DNA of 64,000 nucleotides from Pontibacter virosus (GTDB taxonomy: Bacteria > Bacteroidota > Bacteroidia > Cytophagales > Hymenobacteraceae), in the NCBI RefSeq assembly GCF_003096355.1, contig NZ_QEKI01000021.1, positions 1-64,000 of the forward strand, in the 5' to 3' direction. Position 1 is the first letter of the stretch. Each line of letters opens with the position of its first letter. This document shows, one piece after another, positions 42,545 through 50,740 of this stretch. The translations under genes were made by a program, and so were the position numbers. The notes under the pieces were generated by a model. It made no database searches. It saw nothing but the letters and a program-made list of their open reading frames with translations, and was not told where the DNA came from.

Positions 42545-43648
42545 ATGCTTAAAGTTAAAACGGACAATCTACAAGCCGGCCCGGGCATTCTACAGACGAA
42601 ACAGCACTTTATAATCCTCGATGGGTTAAGGGGAATAGCGGCTTTGGCTGTTGTGATTTTCCACTTCATGGAGTGGATTTACCCGGACTCCAGCATGAAT
42701 TTCATTGGGCATGGCTTCTTAGCAGTTGACTTCTTTTTCTGCTTGTCCGGTTTTGTCATCGGCTACGCTTATGACGATCGTATTGGCAAAATGGGGATTA
42801 TAGAGTTCTTCAAAGCAAGGTTGATAAGACTGCATCCCTTGGTTATTCTGGGATCGGTATTGGGCCTATTGGCTTTTCTATTTGATCCATTTGCATCTTA
42901 TACCGAGGAGTATGGCACAGGCAAACTTATCCTGTTGTTTGTTTGCTCTGCCCTGCTCATTCCCTTTCCGGTTATGAAAGACCGTGCTTTCAACCTTTTT
43001 GGTCTCAATGCCCTTTCGTGGTCATTGTTCTGGGAATACGTCGCCAACATTGTATATGGCCTTATACTGTACAAGCTCTCCCGCCGCTATTTGGCCGTAC
43101 TGACAATGCTGGCCGCAGTTGTACTTTGTCTGGTTAGTTATCGGGCAGGTAACCTGCTGGGGGGCTGGTCAGGGGAAACTTTCTGGGATGGCGGTGCCCG
43201 TATCGCCTACTCTTTCTCAGCCGGGTTATTAATCTATCGTTCTAACTGGGTAATCAAGAACAGACTCGGGTTCATCGGCCTGGCTATCTTGCTGTCACTG
43301 GCCTTTGTGATGCCCCATTTTGGCAAATGGAATTGGGTGGCCGAGGCAATGGTTGTACTATTCTATTTCCCCTTACTAGTTGCGTTGGGAGTAGGCTCCA
43401 GCTTGTCTGTGGGGTTGAAAAAGCTTTGTGAATTTTCTGGGAATATCTCGTACCCTCTCTACATGACCCATTATGCCGCTTTATGGATGTTTGGTAACTA
43501 TTACACGAACAACAAGCCCGACGCAACTGAGCTGTTCCTAATTGTGTCAATAGGAACTGTTCTATTGGTCGGCATAGCCTATGTAGTGATGTTGGTGTAT
43601 GATATCCCTGTTAGGAGGTATTTGAGCAGCAAATGGCGACAACGGTAG
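42545..43648 (+). CDS. Acyltransferase 3 family membrane protein
   Basis: 367 residues with ten or eleven transmembrane helices. The acyltransferase_3 hallmarks are HFIILDGLRGIAALAVVIFHF at the start, then GFLAVDFFFCLSGFVIGYAY and RLIRLHPLVILGS. Such enzymes O-acylate surface sugars or lipids. The coding sequence is normal in composition, unlike the low-density DNA on both sides. It sits between the two copies of a 31-bp direct repeat, so it may be cargo of an element. Confidence 0.92.
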   Translation: MLKVKTDNLQAGPGILQTKQHFIILDGLRGIAALAVVIFHFMEWIYPDSSMNFIGHGFLAVDFFFCLSGFVIGYAYDDRIGKMGIIEFFKARLIRLHPLVILGSVLGLLAFLFDPFASYTEEYGTGKLILLFVCSALLIPFPVMKDRAFNLFGLNALSWSLFWEYVANIVYGLILYKLSRRYLAVLTMLAAVVLCLVSYRAGNLLGGWSGETFWDGGARIAYSFSAGLLIYRSNWVIKNRLGFIGLAILLSLAFVMPHFGKWNWVAEAMVVLFYFPLLVALGVGSSLSVGLKKLCEFSGNISYPLYMTHYAALWMFGNYYTNNKPDATELFLIVSIGTVLLVGIAYVVMLVYDIPVRRYLSSKWRQR

Positions 43649-43985
43649 GATCAGAAATTATGGCTATACTTTAGCCCTGCCCACTCCAACAATCAGCGGT
43701 TTGTGCACACTGAGCAGGATTACCTGTCCGAGGTTTATATGGAGCAGTATCGGACCTTACGCTGGCAGTTACCGCTCCCCGCGAGAGTATCAGGAGCGGC
43801 ACCCCTGATTCCGGCGTATGTAGGCGGTCCCGCTTATAAACAACGTTGCTGTCCAACAGAAAATATATTCAAACAGGAGGCAATCTGTGAGGAATAAAAT
43901 TATAGAAGCTGTCGTATCGTCTCGCTCCGCTATAGCAGTAAAAGCTGCAGTGTGCATGATCGGCTTTTAATCCATCCTGTATTAC

Positions 43986-44023
43986 CGTCTCACGAATCAA
44001 ACAGGAATTTGTTTGATGAGACG
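43986..44023. repeat. 14-bp hairpin with a 4-base bulge
   Basis: CGTCTC (43986-43991) pairs with GAGACG (44018-44023), and ATCAAACA (43996-44003) with TGTTTGAT (44010-44017) over loop GGAATT. There is no adjacent gene end within 300 bases. A small RNA end or an element terminus are both possible. Confidence 0.45.
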
Positions 44024-44237
44024 AGTAGGTGAGGCCGGCAGGTTTAAAGATACCTGGTTCTAGGCTTTGCCGTGAGAAATTACTTAAGAATGTGTGGCCC
44101 TATATAACAGGCAGGAAGCACCAGACGGCAATGGGTGTATAACATTGACTTTAGACCTTTCTGTTGGGTACATTCAGCGCTAATTGCTAGGGTGAAAGCA
44201 GAAAGGGAAGTGACTTTAGTGTCCAAGGTACATAAAA

Positions 44238-44267
44238 AAAGCCACTCCAATTGATTAGAGCGGCTTT
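44238..44267. terminator. Terminator-like hairpin in the gene-free region
   Basis: AAAGCCACTC pairs with GAGCGGCTTT apart from one A-C mismatch over a ten-base loop, flanked by an A-run on the left and CTT on the right. No gene ends nearby, so what it terminates is not evident. Confidence 0.5.
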
Positions 44268-44274
44268 CTTATGT

Positions 44275-44305
44275 AGTAGACCAAAGGATGGAATTATCGA
44301 ACCTT
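44275..44305. repeat. Imperfect direct repeat, copy B
   Basis: This copy matches 42203-42233 at 26 of 31 positions and directly follows a terminator-like hairpin. Sequence similar to a tRNA T-arm (GGTTCGA on the minus strand) is included. The two copies flank the acyltransferase gene and could be old attachment sites. Confidence 0.6.
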
Positions 44306-44455
44306 TTCCACAAGGATTTGGTGGCTACAGCAGCATATCTACAGGAAGAAGGAGGAATAAACAGCCGGGGTAACTCATAAGTCTGTTAACTTCTCTTACC
44401 TACACAACCGACACCTACTGTTTTGGCCAGTTAAATCAAACAGCCTATTAGTAAA

Positions 44456-44485
44456 AGCGCCATTTGATAAATATCAAACGGCGCT
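44456..44485 (-). terminator. Terminator of the oxidoreductase operon
   Basis: On the minus strand AGCGCCGTTTGAT and ATCAAATGGCGCT pair along 13 positions with one G-T wobble over a four-base loop, followed by TTTAC. It begins 30 bases after the alcohol dehydrogenase stop. It contains TTGAT-N4-ATCAA by virtue of its stem and is not read as an FNR site. Confidence 0.85.
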
Positions 44486-44514
44486 CCATTTTCAACTTTG
44501 CTGACTAATGATGA

Positions 44515-45546
44515 TCAATTAACCTGAATCACAATTTTACCAAATGCACCTTGATTTAGATGTTCGTATGCTTTTAAGGCATCTTCAAATGGATAAACTT
44601 TGTCAATCACAGGCTGTATTTTGAGCTGTTGGAAAGCTTTAACCACATCTTCCAATGCTTTACGGTGGCCTACGTTGATACCTTGCAAACGTACTCGTTT
44701 AGCGAGCAAGGTGAAAAGATTGACCTCAGCCATCATGTTTTTCAGGAATCCGATGATGTAAATATTACCCTGTAGTGCAACAGCTTCTAATGATTTATTC
44801 AGGTTGTCACCGCCCACAACTTCTAGTATGTGCTGTACACCCTCTCCGTTGGTCAGCTCGAGGACTTTCTTTTCCCAGTCTGGATTCTCCACGTAGTTGA
44901 TCACATCAGTTGCTCCTAATGATTTTATCTTTTCGGCTTTGGCATTGCTGCTGCTAGTGGCTATGACCCTAGCCCCGAGTGCAGCCGCAATTTGAACTGC
45001 CGATACCGATACCCCACCGGTACCCAGCACCAATACCGTATCACCGGCTTTGATCTTACCGTACTCCACTAAGGAGAACCATACCGTCAAAGCAGCAATA
45101 GGCAAACTGGCAGCCTCTTCATAGGTCATATAGTCAGGTGCTTTCACCGTCGCGTCCTCTTCCAAAAGGAGGTATTCGGCCAATCCACCGTCATTTGGAC
45201 CACCAAGTGCTGAAGGCCCATAGTCCTGGTTGGGCGCTCCATCGAGCCACTTGGTGAACAAATGTGATATTACGCGGTCTCCAGCCTTGAATTTGGTTAC
45301 CTTATCCCCGATAGCAACCACTTCTCCTGCGGCATCTGATACAGGAACAAATGGTTCAGTCATCAGGTGCGGTAAATATATCCCGTCAACGATCGCCTTA
45401 TCTCTATAGTTGAGTGACACCGCTTTTACCTTGACTAAAATCTGCTTTGGCCCTACGGTGGGGACAGGTAATTCTATCCGTTTAATGTTATCAAGTCCGG
45501 GACCTTGCCTTTGCCATGCTTTCATGGTCGATTTGTAATTTTCCAT
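44515..45546 (-). CDS. MDR-family alcohol dehydrogenase / quinone reductase
   Basis: 343 residues. The N-terminal GroES-like fold is seen in PVPTVGPKQILVKVKAVSLNYRD, the Rossmann loop in LVLGTGGVSVSAVQIAAALGARV, and SNAKAEKIKSLGATDVINY follows. The Cys zinc ligands of classical alcohol dehydrogenases are absent, which suits the quinone-oxidoreductase-type subgroup. It is the last gene of a four-gene operon facing an HxlR regulator. Confidence 0.9.
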   Translation of the reverse strand: MENYKSTMKAWQRQGPGLDNIKRIELPVPTVGPKQILVKVKAVSLNYRDKAIVDGIYLPHLMTEPFVPVSDAAGEVVAIGDKVTKFKAGDRVISHLFTKWLDGAPNQDYGPSALGGPNDGGLAEYLLLEEDATVKAPDYMTYEEAASLPIAALTVWFSLVEYGKIKAGDTVLVLGTGGVSVSAVQIAAALGARVIATSSSNAKAEKIKSLGATDVINYVENPDWEKKVLELTNGEGVQHILEVVGGDNLNKSLEAVALQGNIYIIGFLKNMMAEVNLFTLLAKRVRLQGINVGHRKALEDVVKAFQQLKIQPVIDKVYPFEDALKAYEHLNQGAFGKIVIQVN

Positions 45547-45583
45547 TTTTATATTCCGCTATTTTCTTTCACGTGCAATCAAC

Positions 45584-46330
45584 TTACATAAATAACACCC
45601 GGCTTAGGCGGACACCAAAATCTGCATCAGGGTTGGTTGTGGCATCTCCAAAGCGTTCCTGAAACGCTGCAACTGCTAAATCGCGGCGTTTAGGTAACCG
45701 AGCCCTGTCAGCTGCGGCAAGGGCGGCCGGCAGTTCTTTCAACGTAAGGTCGGTGCAGTAGGCAGGTGCGCCTGGTTGCTGCCGCCAGGAGTCTTTTAAT
45801 GAACCCGCATCGTACGCGTCAAATCCCGTTTCTTCAACCAATTGCATTGTCAACTTGCTGTCAATTTCCCGTTCTGCTGCTATAGATAGTGCAATTCGGT
45901 CAAGGCTTCCAGCCGGTTTACCTTTCTTTGCAAAGGAATCTGAACCAATGGAATTCCAGGCTTTCGCTACCGGGCGTCCCAGTTGTTCCTGTACCCAAAT
46001 ACTTTCTACCTTTCCGGCCTCAATGCTTTCAATTTTGTTGTCACGACCCGGGTAATAGTTGGAGGTGTCAATGACAACTGTTTGGTCTGGAACACCAGCT
46101 AAAAGGGGCGCAATAGCAGGAATGCGATTAAGGGGGATGGATATGATAATTACATCTTTATCTAAAACAGCTTGCTGGACTGTTACCGCTTTTGCACCTG
46201 TAGAGAGCACATCAGCAGCTATAGTTTCTGGGCCTCTGGAGTTTGCAACATGTACTTTATGTCCTGCCGCACTCAATTTCAATGCTAACGTTTTACCGAT
46301 ATGGCCTACGCCAAGGATTCCTATCTTCAT
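45584..46330 (-). CDS. NADP-binding F420-reductase-like protein, copy 1
   Basis: 248 residues. Rossmann motif GILGVGHIGKTLALKLSAAG, then ANSRGPETI, DVIIISIPLNRIPAIAPLL and VVIDTSNYYPGRDNKIE, as in NADPH-dependent F420 reductases. The paralogue next door shares the same blocks. The electron partner is not evident. It is 37 bases upstream of the alcohol dehydrogenase gene. Confidence 0.87.
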   Translation of the reverse strand: MKIGILGVGHIGKTLALKLSAAGHKVHVANSRGPETIAADVLSTGAKAVTVQQAVLDKDVIIISIPLNRIPAIAPLLAGVPDQTVVIDTSNYYPGRDNKIESIEAGKVESIWVQEQLGRPVAKAWNSIGSDSFAKKGKPAGSLDRIALSIAAEREIDSKLTMQLVEETGFDAYDAGSLKDSWRQQPGAPAYCTDLTLKELPAALAAADRARLPKRRDLAVAAFQERFGDATTNPDADFGVRLSRVLFM

Positions 46331-46356
46331 ATCAAATACTTTAAACTGTTTCCTGA

Positions 46357-47160
46357 TTAACCTAACGTAAGATGCTTTCTTGGAGGCAAGTTGTTGATCT
46401 CGCGGACGATGTCTACGGCATGGTCTACGAACCCTTCCGGGTAATCCCCTGACAGAATGATCTTAAAGTATTCATCACCTATCTCTAGCATTTTGCTAAA
46501 CAACAGGTCCTGCTTTTCTCTTAATGTTTCTCTCTCAGATGCTGCCCGGGCCTGTATAAGCTCAGGCAGAGTGAGATCAGTGCAATAGGCGGGGGAGCAT
46601 GCCTGCTGACGCCAGGAGTCTTCCAGCGTACCGGCATCCAAAGCGTCAAAACCGGCGTCATCCACCAGGCCCATTACCACTTCTTTTGATTTTTGTTCAT
46701 CCCCTGAAACGGCCAGCGCAATCCTGTCTTTACTTCCTTTCGGTTTACCTTCAACCGCCAGACTATAAGCGCCAATGTTGCTGAATGCTTTAACTACCGG
46801 CCGGCCAAACTGCTGCTGCACCCAAACGCTGTTTACCATGCCGTTTTCTACTGCCTCTACCGTAGCGTCCCGATTGGGCCAGAAGTTGGTCGTTTCCACA
46901 ATTACGACATGATCCGCTATCTTGCCATGTAGCGTTTTTACCAGGTCGGGTATGTTTCCAAAGGGAATGGATACGACCAGCACATCCACATCGGTTGCTA
47001 CATCTTCTACTGCTACTGGAGTTACATTAGCCCAGTCAGCAATGGCCTGAATACTTGCTACGCCTCTGGCATCTGCGAGTGTCACGTTATGTCCGGCTGC
47101 ACTAAACTTTCTGGCCAATGTTTTGCCGATTACACCGGCTCCAATTACTCCTATTTTCAT
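46357..47160 (-). CDS. NADP-binding F420-reductase-like protein, copy 2
   Basis: 267 residues, parallel to the preceding protein over most of the length (GVIGAGVIGKTLARKFSAAG, VLVVSIPFGNIPDLVKTL, VIVETTNFWPNRDATVEAVE). A C-terminal extension of about 20 residues (DYPEGFVDHAVDIVREI) is specific to this copy. The two are probably a tandem duplication, 26 bases apart, and may form a heteromer. Confidence 0.87.
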   Translation of the reverse strand: MKIGVIGAGVIGKTLARKFSAAGHNVTLADARGVASIQAIADWANVTPVAVEDVATDVDVLVVSIPFGNIPDLVKTLHGKIADHVVIVETTNFWPNRDATVEAVENGMVNSVWVQQQFGRPVVKAFSNIGAYSLAVEGKPKGSKDRIALAVSGDEQKSKEVVMGLVDDAGFDALDAGTLEDSWRQQACSPAYCTDLTLPELIQARAASERETLREKQDLLFSKMLEIGDEYFKIILSGDYPEGFVDHAVDIVREINNLPPRKHLTLG

Positions 47161-47171
47161 TTTATATTTAA

Positions 47172-48527
47172 TTAATTCTTAGCTATTAATGTTTTTGTTT
47201 TTTGTTCCGGTAAGCCGTTCTGATAAGGCAAGCCCAAATGTTCCCGAAGCGTTGAGCCGGTGTACTCTTCCCGTAGCAAACCTCTTCTCTGTAAAATAGG
47301 AACTACCTGCTCTACAAAGTCCGTCAAAGAATCCAGCCCGGAATCGGGTACAACACTGAACCCTTTCCCTACGCCTGCCTCAAACCACTGCTGAAACTTG
47401 TCGGCTATGCTTTCGGGCGTTCCCATAAAGATTGGATGGTAATTGATAGGACCATGTGCCAGCACCTCCCGGATGGTGAAGTTCTTTTTTGCCAGATCGT
47501 AAGCGTATTTGGAGCGATGGTCGGAAGGAGATGGATAAGCTATTTCCAGAAGTTCTGGCGGAATGGCTTTATCTATATCTAAACCGGTTATCGGAATATT
47601 GAGCATGTGCCCTAAGTACCGCAACCTGGATTTGGGATCACCTAATTCATCCAGAGCAGCTCTTCTTTCCAGTGCTTCTTTTTCAGACGAAGCAATGGAA
47701 ACCCCAATACCGTTGAACACCGTGAACTGATCCGGGTTTCTACCGGCTTGCTTCATACTGGCCTTCATCGACTTCCAAAAAGCGGTAGCATACTCCAGGG
47801 TTGGTGGGTTGCTATACATCGCATCGGCTTTTGTAGCCGCAAAATCATACCCATAATTCCCGCCACCGGCCGTGAAGATCACCGGCATTCCCTGCTCTGA
47901 AGGCGGCATATTGATAGGTCCCTTTGTCGTTACATATTTGCCTTTGTAATTGATCGGTTGGATCAAAGTGTCATCTGCGAACACCCCGGAATCAACGTCT
48001 AATTTCAGGGCGTCTTTGTGCCAGCTTCCCCATAACTTCAATACCGCCTCCCATACCTCGGTTGAGCGGGCATGTTTTTCATCGTGGTTCAGAATTCCGG
48101 AGTAGAAATTGAGCAGTGCAGGACCTGCACCAGTAGTCACCACATTCCAGCCAGCTCTGCCTTTACTGAACAGGTCTAAAGTTCGCATGGCTCTGGCAAT
48201 ATTATAAGGCTCGTTCAGGGAGGTAGACATGGTAGTGATCAGCCCTATCCGTTCAGTTGCCTTTGCCATCAAGGCCGTTAGCATCAAAGGATCGAAACTA
48301 TGATGCGGCGGCATTTCTTTCACATTAATGTAAACGGCAGGAGTATCGGTCAGAAAGAAGCCGTCCAGCTTGCCTTTTTCCGCAAGTTGAGCTCCTTTTA
48401 CATAAATATCTTCATTTATAAAGGCTGCTTTATCGGCGCCCGGCCAGCGCCAGCCGCCTTGTTCAATTCCCTGCCCGCTGGGTAGCTGAGCAACGAGGTG
48501 CATTTGTCTATCTTTATTTGTGCTCAT
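47172..48527 (-). CDS. NtaA/DmoA-type FMN-dependent monooxygenase
   Basis: 451 residues, the length of the nitrilotriacetate/dimethylsulfide monooxygenase subgroup of LLM flavoproteins. It reads AQLPSGQGIEQGGWRWPGADK, RTLDLFSKGRAGWNVVTTGAG and MPVIFTAGGGNYGYDFAA. These enzymes use FMNH2 from a separate reductase to break C-N or C-S bonds. It is the first gene of the operon, 11 bases before copy 2, and faces the HxlR gene. The substrate is unknown. Confidence 0.9.
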   Translation of the reverse strand: MSTNKDRQMHLVAQLPSGQGIEQGGWRWPGADKAAFINEDIYVKGAQLAEKGKLDGFFLTDTPAVYINVKEMPPHHSFDPLMLTALMAKATERIGLITTMSTSLNEPYNIARAMRTLDLFSKGRAGWNVVTTGAGPALLNFYSGILNHDEKHARSTEVWEAVLKLWGSWHKDALKLDVDSGVFADDTLIQPINYKGKYVTTKGPINMPPSEQGMPVIFTAGGGNYGYDFAATKADAMYSNPPTLEYATAFWKSMKASMKQAGRNPDQFTVFNGIGVSIASSEKEALERRAALDELGDPKSRLRYLGHMLNIPITGLDIDKAIPPELLEIAYPSPSDHRSKYAYDLAKKNFTIREVLAHGPINYHPIFMGTPESIADKFQQWFEAGVGKGFSVVPDSGLDSLTDFVEQVVPILQRRGLLREEYTGSTLREHLGLPYQNGLPEQKTKTLIAKN

Positions 48528-48614
48528 ACATTTCTAATTTTATTTACTTGTTATTCAACGGGTAAGGATTGTGCTACAACAGTTGAATAATCTTTTGCAA
48601 AATTACGATTAATT

Positions 48615-48649
48615 ACTTTCCTTTGTATAGTGATTTCCCAAAGGAAAGT
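48615..48649. promoter_or_regulatory. HxlR operator: 11-bp inverted repeat
   Basis: ACTTTCCTTTG (48615-48625) and CAAAGGAAAGT (48639-48649) are perfectly complementary across 13 bp, 24 bases before the HxlR start and 88 bases from the monooxygenase start. It is the only strong dyad in the divergent region. A symmetric site here would let one regulator control both directions. Confidence 0.75.
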
Positions 48650-48673
48650 GGAAAAGTTTGAAATAGAAGAGTT

Positions 48674-49024
48674 ATGGCAAATAAAATGGGATACCTGTCC
48701 TGCCTGGACACAGTAAAGCCGGTGCGGGATGCGATTGAAGTGATAAATGGGAAATGGAAGCTGCCCATTATCATTTCGGTGATGACAGGCAATGAGCGGT
48801 TCACCGATATACAGGAGAGCATTCCAGGGATCACGCCAAAGGTGCTGGCAAAGGAATTAAAGGACCTCGAGCAGCACCAGCTGATCAAGCGAGTGGTGAT
48901 AGACGATTACCCGGTCAGAATCCTGTATAAACCGGAACCGTATGCCGATACTTTAACACCGATCATCGATGCTTTGAAGGGGTGGGGACTCAACCACCGG
49001 AAGAAAATCTTCGAAAAGGAATAA
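48674..49024 (+). CDS. HxlR/DUF24 family transcriptional regulator
   Basis: 116 residues. A single Cys (Cys10, LSCLDTVKPVRDAIEVI) sits at the N-terminus, as in thiol-based quinone or aldehyde sensors YodB/CatR. The winged helix contains GNERFTDIQESIPGITPKVL and AKELKDLEQHQLIKRVVIDD. It faces the four-gene oxidoreductase operon and very likely controls it through the inverted repeat at 48615-48649. Confidence 0.92.
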   Translation: MANKMGYLSCLDTVKPVRDAIEVINGKWKLPIIISVMTGNERFTDIQESIPGITPKVLAKELKDLEQHQLIKRVVIDDYPVRILYKPEPYADTLTPIIDALKGWGLNHRKKIFEKE

Positions 49025-49261
49025 TTGCGAAAGTTATAGGTGAAGACGAAAGACCTCCCTAAATAGGAGGGAATTAATTCTTGTTCTGTACCTGCAGTTA
49101 TTTGGTTCTCTTTACAGCTGTTTTAACCTCACTAATTGATGAGATAGGAGGGAGACTAGCTTGGTTAAATACAAAGTACGTGAGAAGAGATTGACTAGCA
49201 ATGACGATGAGTAACAGCGCTGAAAATCTTTTTTTGGTACTTTTCTGTTACTCTGAAAACA

Positions 49262-49297
49262 AAAAACCCGCTTATTTGATGAAATAAGCGGGTTTTT
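49262..49297 (-). terminator. Terminator of the tRNA-Glu gene
   Basis: A perfect 16-bp stem (49262-49277 with 49282-49297) closes on GATG; on the minus strand it ends in TTTTT. It begins 14 bases beyond the tRNA 3' end. Confidence 0.92.
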
Positions 49298-49310
49298 AAG
49301 CTTTACTGTG

Positions 49311-49382
49311 TAGTCCGTAGGGGAATCGAACCCCTGTTGCCAGAATGAAAATCTGGAGTCCTAACCCCTAGACGAACGGACC
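49311..49382 (-). tRNA. tRNA-Glu (anticodon UUC)
   Basis: The minus strand folds as a tRNA of about 72 nt: the acceptor starts GGTCCGT, D-arm TCTAGGGGTTAGGA, anticodon stem CCAGA/TCTGG with loop TTTTCAT (anticodon TTC), T-arm AGGGGTTCGATTCCCCT, acceptor end ACGGAC. Anticodon TTC reads GAA/GAG. The first acceptor pair is G-U and the discriminator base A. The CCA end is not encoded. Confidence 0.95.
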
Positions 49383-49496
49383 ATTCTGTCATTTGGTGGT
49401 GCAAAGATAAGGCAAAGCTATTACAAGGCAAATGTTTTTTTCATTTTTTGGCCAGATTCTGCATAAAACATTAAGACACAGGAAGGAAAAAATATA

Positions 49497-49527
49497 TTGG
49501 ATTTCCTTATCTGTAATTGTAACTTCG
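49497..49527 (+). promoter_or_regulatory. Promoter of gapA (TTG-N20-TAACTTCG)
   Basis: TTG at 49497-49499 and TAACTTCG at 49520-49527 are 20 bp apart, matching the Bacteroidota -33 TTTG / -7 TAnnTTTG arrangement with one base off in the -7. Predicted transcription starts about 49532, 34 bases before the ATG. Confidence 0.65.
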
Positions 49528-49565
49528 CAGCATCAAAATTTAAAAACAAATCAATCCCAAATACC

Positions 49566-50558
49566 ATGTCTAAAATTAAAGTTGCAATTAACGGTTTTGG
49601 CCGTATCGGCAGACTTACTTTTAAGGCCCTTCTGGAGAAGGACAATGTAGAGGTAGTAGCGATCAACGACCTGACCAACACCAAAACATTGGCTCACCTG
49701 CTGAAGTACGATTCAGTACACGGCCGTTTTAATGGTACAGTAGAAGCCACTGACAACGGTATTATCGTAAATGGCAAAGAGATTCAGATCACTGCGGAGC
49801 GTGAGCCTAAGAACCTGCCTTGGGGCAAAATGGGCGTAGACGTAGTACTGGAGTCTACTGGTCGTTTTGTGGACGAGCAAGGCGCTGGTGGCCACCTGGA
49901 GGCAGGTGCCCGCAAAGTAGTTATTTCGGCTCCTGCCAAAGGTAATATCCCAACTGTGGTACTGGGTGTAAACGAAGATATCCTGACGGGTGACGAGCGC
50001 ATTGTTTCTAACGCCTCTTGCACGACAAACTGTCTTGCGCCGATGGCGAAAGTACTGGACGACACGTTCGGTATCGAGAAAGGTTATATCACCACCGTAC
50101 ACGCCTATACCTCTGACCAGAGCCTGCAGGATTCCCCGCACAGCGACCTGCGTCGTGCCCGTGCAGCAGCTTACTCCATCGTGCCTACGTCTACTGGCGC
50201 TGCCAAGGCCGTTGGTCTGGTATTACCTCACCTGAAAGGCAAACTGGATGGCGTGGCTATGCGCGTTCCTATTCCGGATGGCTCTTTGACTGACCTTACT
50301 TGCGTACTGAAGAGACCAGCTACGAAAGAAGAGATCAACGCCGCCATGAAGAAAGCTGCCGAAGGCGAAATGAAAGGCATCCTGGAGTACACTGAGGACC
50401 CAATCGTTTCGATTGACATCATTGGCAACACACACTCTTGCATCTTCGACGCAGAGATGACATCAGCTAACGAAACACTGGTAAAAGTGGTAGGCTGGTA
50501 CGACAACGAGGCTGGCTACTCTAACAGAGCTGCTGACCTGATCGCCAAGCTTGGCTAA
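49566..50558 (+). CDS. gapA: Glyceraldehyde-3-phosphate dehydrogenase, type I
   Basis: 330 residues from ATG 49566; 23 extra codons upstream are not part of the family. NAD-binding INGFGRIGR, active-site SNASCTTNCLAP (Cys152), and VGWYDNEAGYSNRAADL near the C-terminus are canonical. The enzyme converts glyceraldehyde 3-phosphate and phosphate to 1,3-bisphosphoglycerate with NAD in glycolysis. It has its own promoter and terminator and is monocistronic. Confidence 0.98.
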   Translation: MSKIKVAINGFGRIGRLTFKALLEKDNVEVVAINDLTNTKTLAHLLKYDSVHGRFNGTVEATDNGIIVNGKEIQITAEREPKNLPWGKMGVDVVLESTGRFVDEQGAGGHLEAGARKVVISAPAKGNIPTVVLGVNEDILTGDERIVSNASCTTNCLAPMAKVLDDTFGIEKGYITTVHAYTSDQSLQDSPHSDLRRARAAAYSIVPTSTGAAKAVGLVLPHLKGKLDGVAMRVPIPDGSLTDLTCVLKRPATKEEINAAMKKAAEGEMKGILEYTEDPIVSIDIIGNTHSCIFDAEMTSANETLVKVVGWYDNEAGYSNRAADLIAKLG

Positions 50559-50583
50559 TCAACCGGTTCTATACCTGATATTG

Positions 50584-50612
50584 CAAAAGCCCGCCTTTCT
50601 GGTGGGCTTTTG
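50584..50612 (+). terminator. Terminator after gapA
   Basis: CAAAAGCCCGCC and GGTGGGCTTTTG pair completely (one G-T wobble) over TTTCT, 25 bases after the stop codon. Confidence 0.9.
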
Positions 50613-50740
50613 TGTTGTGTAGCGTATATAAAAGAAAATCACTATATTTCATCAGGAATGACATTAATCATAGTACGGGCGTATACAAGCCTGTAATTTT
50701 ACATCTGAAACAGAACAGAAAGATTAAACCACACAGAATT

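Larger units (their letters stand above)
43649..44514. other. Long gene-free region with hairpins
   Basis: No gene is supported in this 866-base gap. It has a bulged hairpin at 43986-44023 (CGTCTC, then ATCAAACA/TGTTTGAT, GAGACG), a terminator-like stem at 44238-44267, copy B of the direct repeat at 44275-44305, and the terminator of the next operon at 44456-44485. It may contain small RNA or mobile-element debris. Confidence 0.45.

Noticed and set aside
43703..43897. 64-codon plus-strand frame after the acyltransferase
   Set aside because: No family resemblance and no promoter; judged a chance frame in gene-free DNA.
44464..44477. TTGAT-AAAT-ATCAA as a second FNR site
   Set aside because: It is the stem of a clear terminator with the right position after a stop codon, so no regulator site is claimed.
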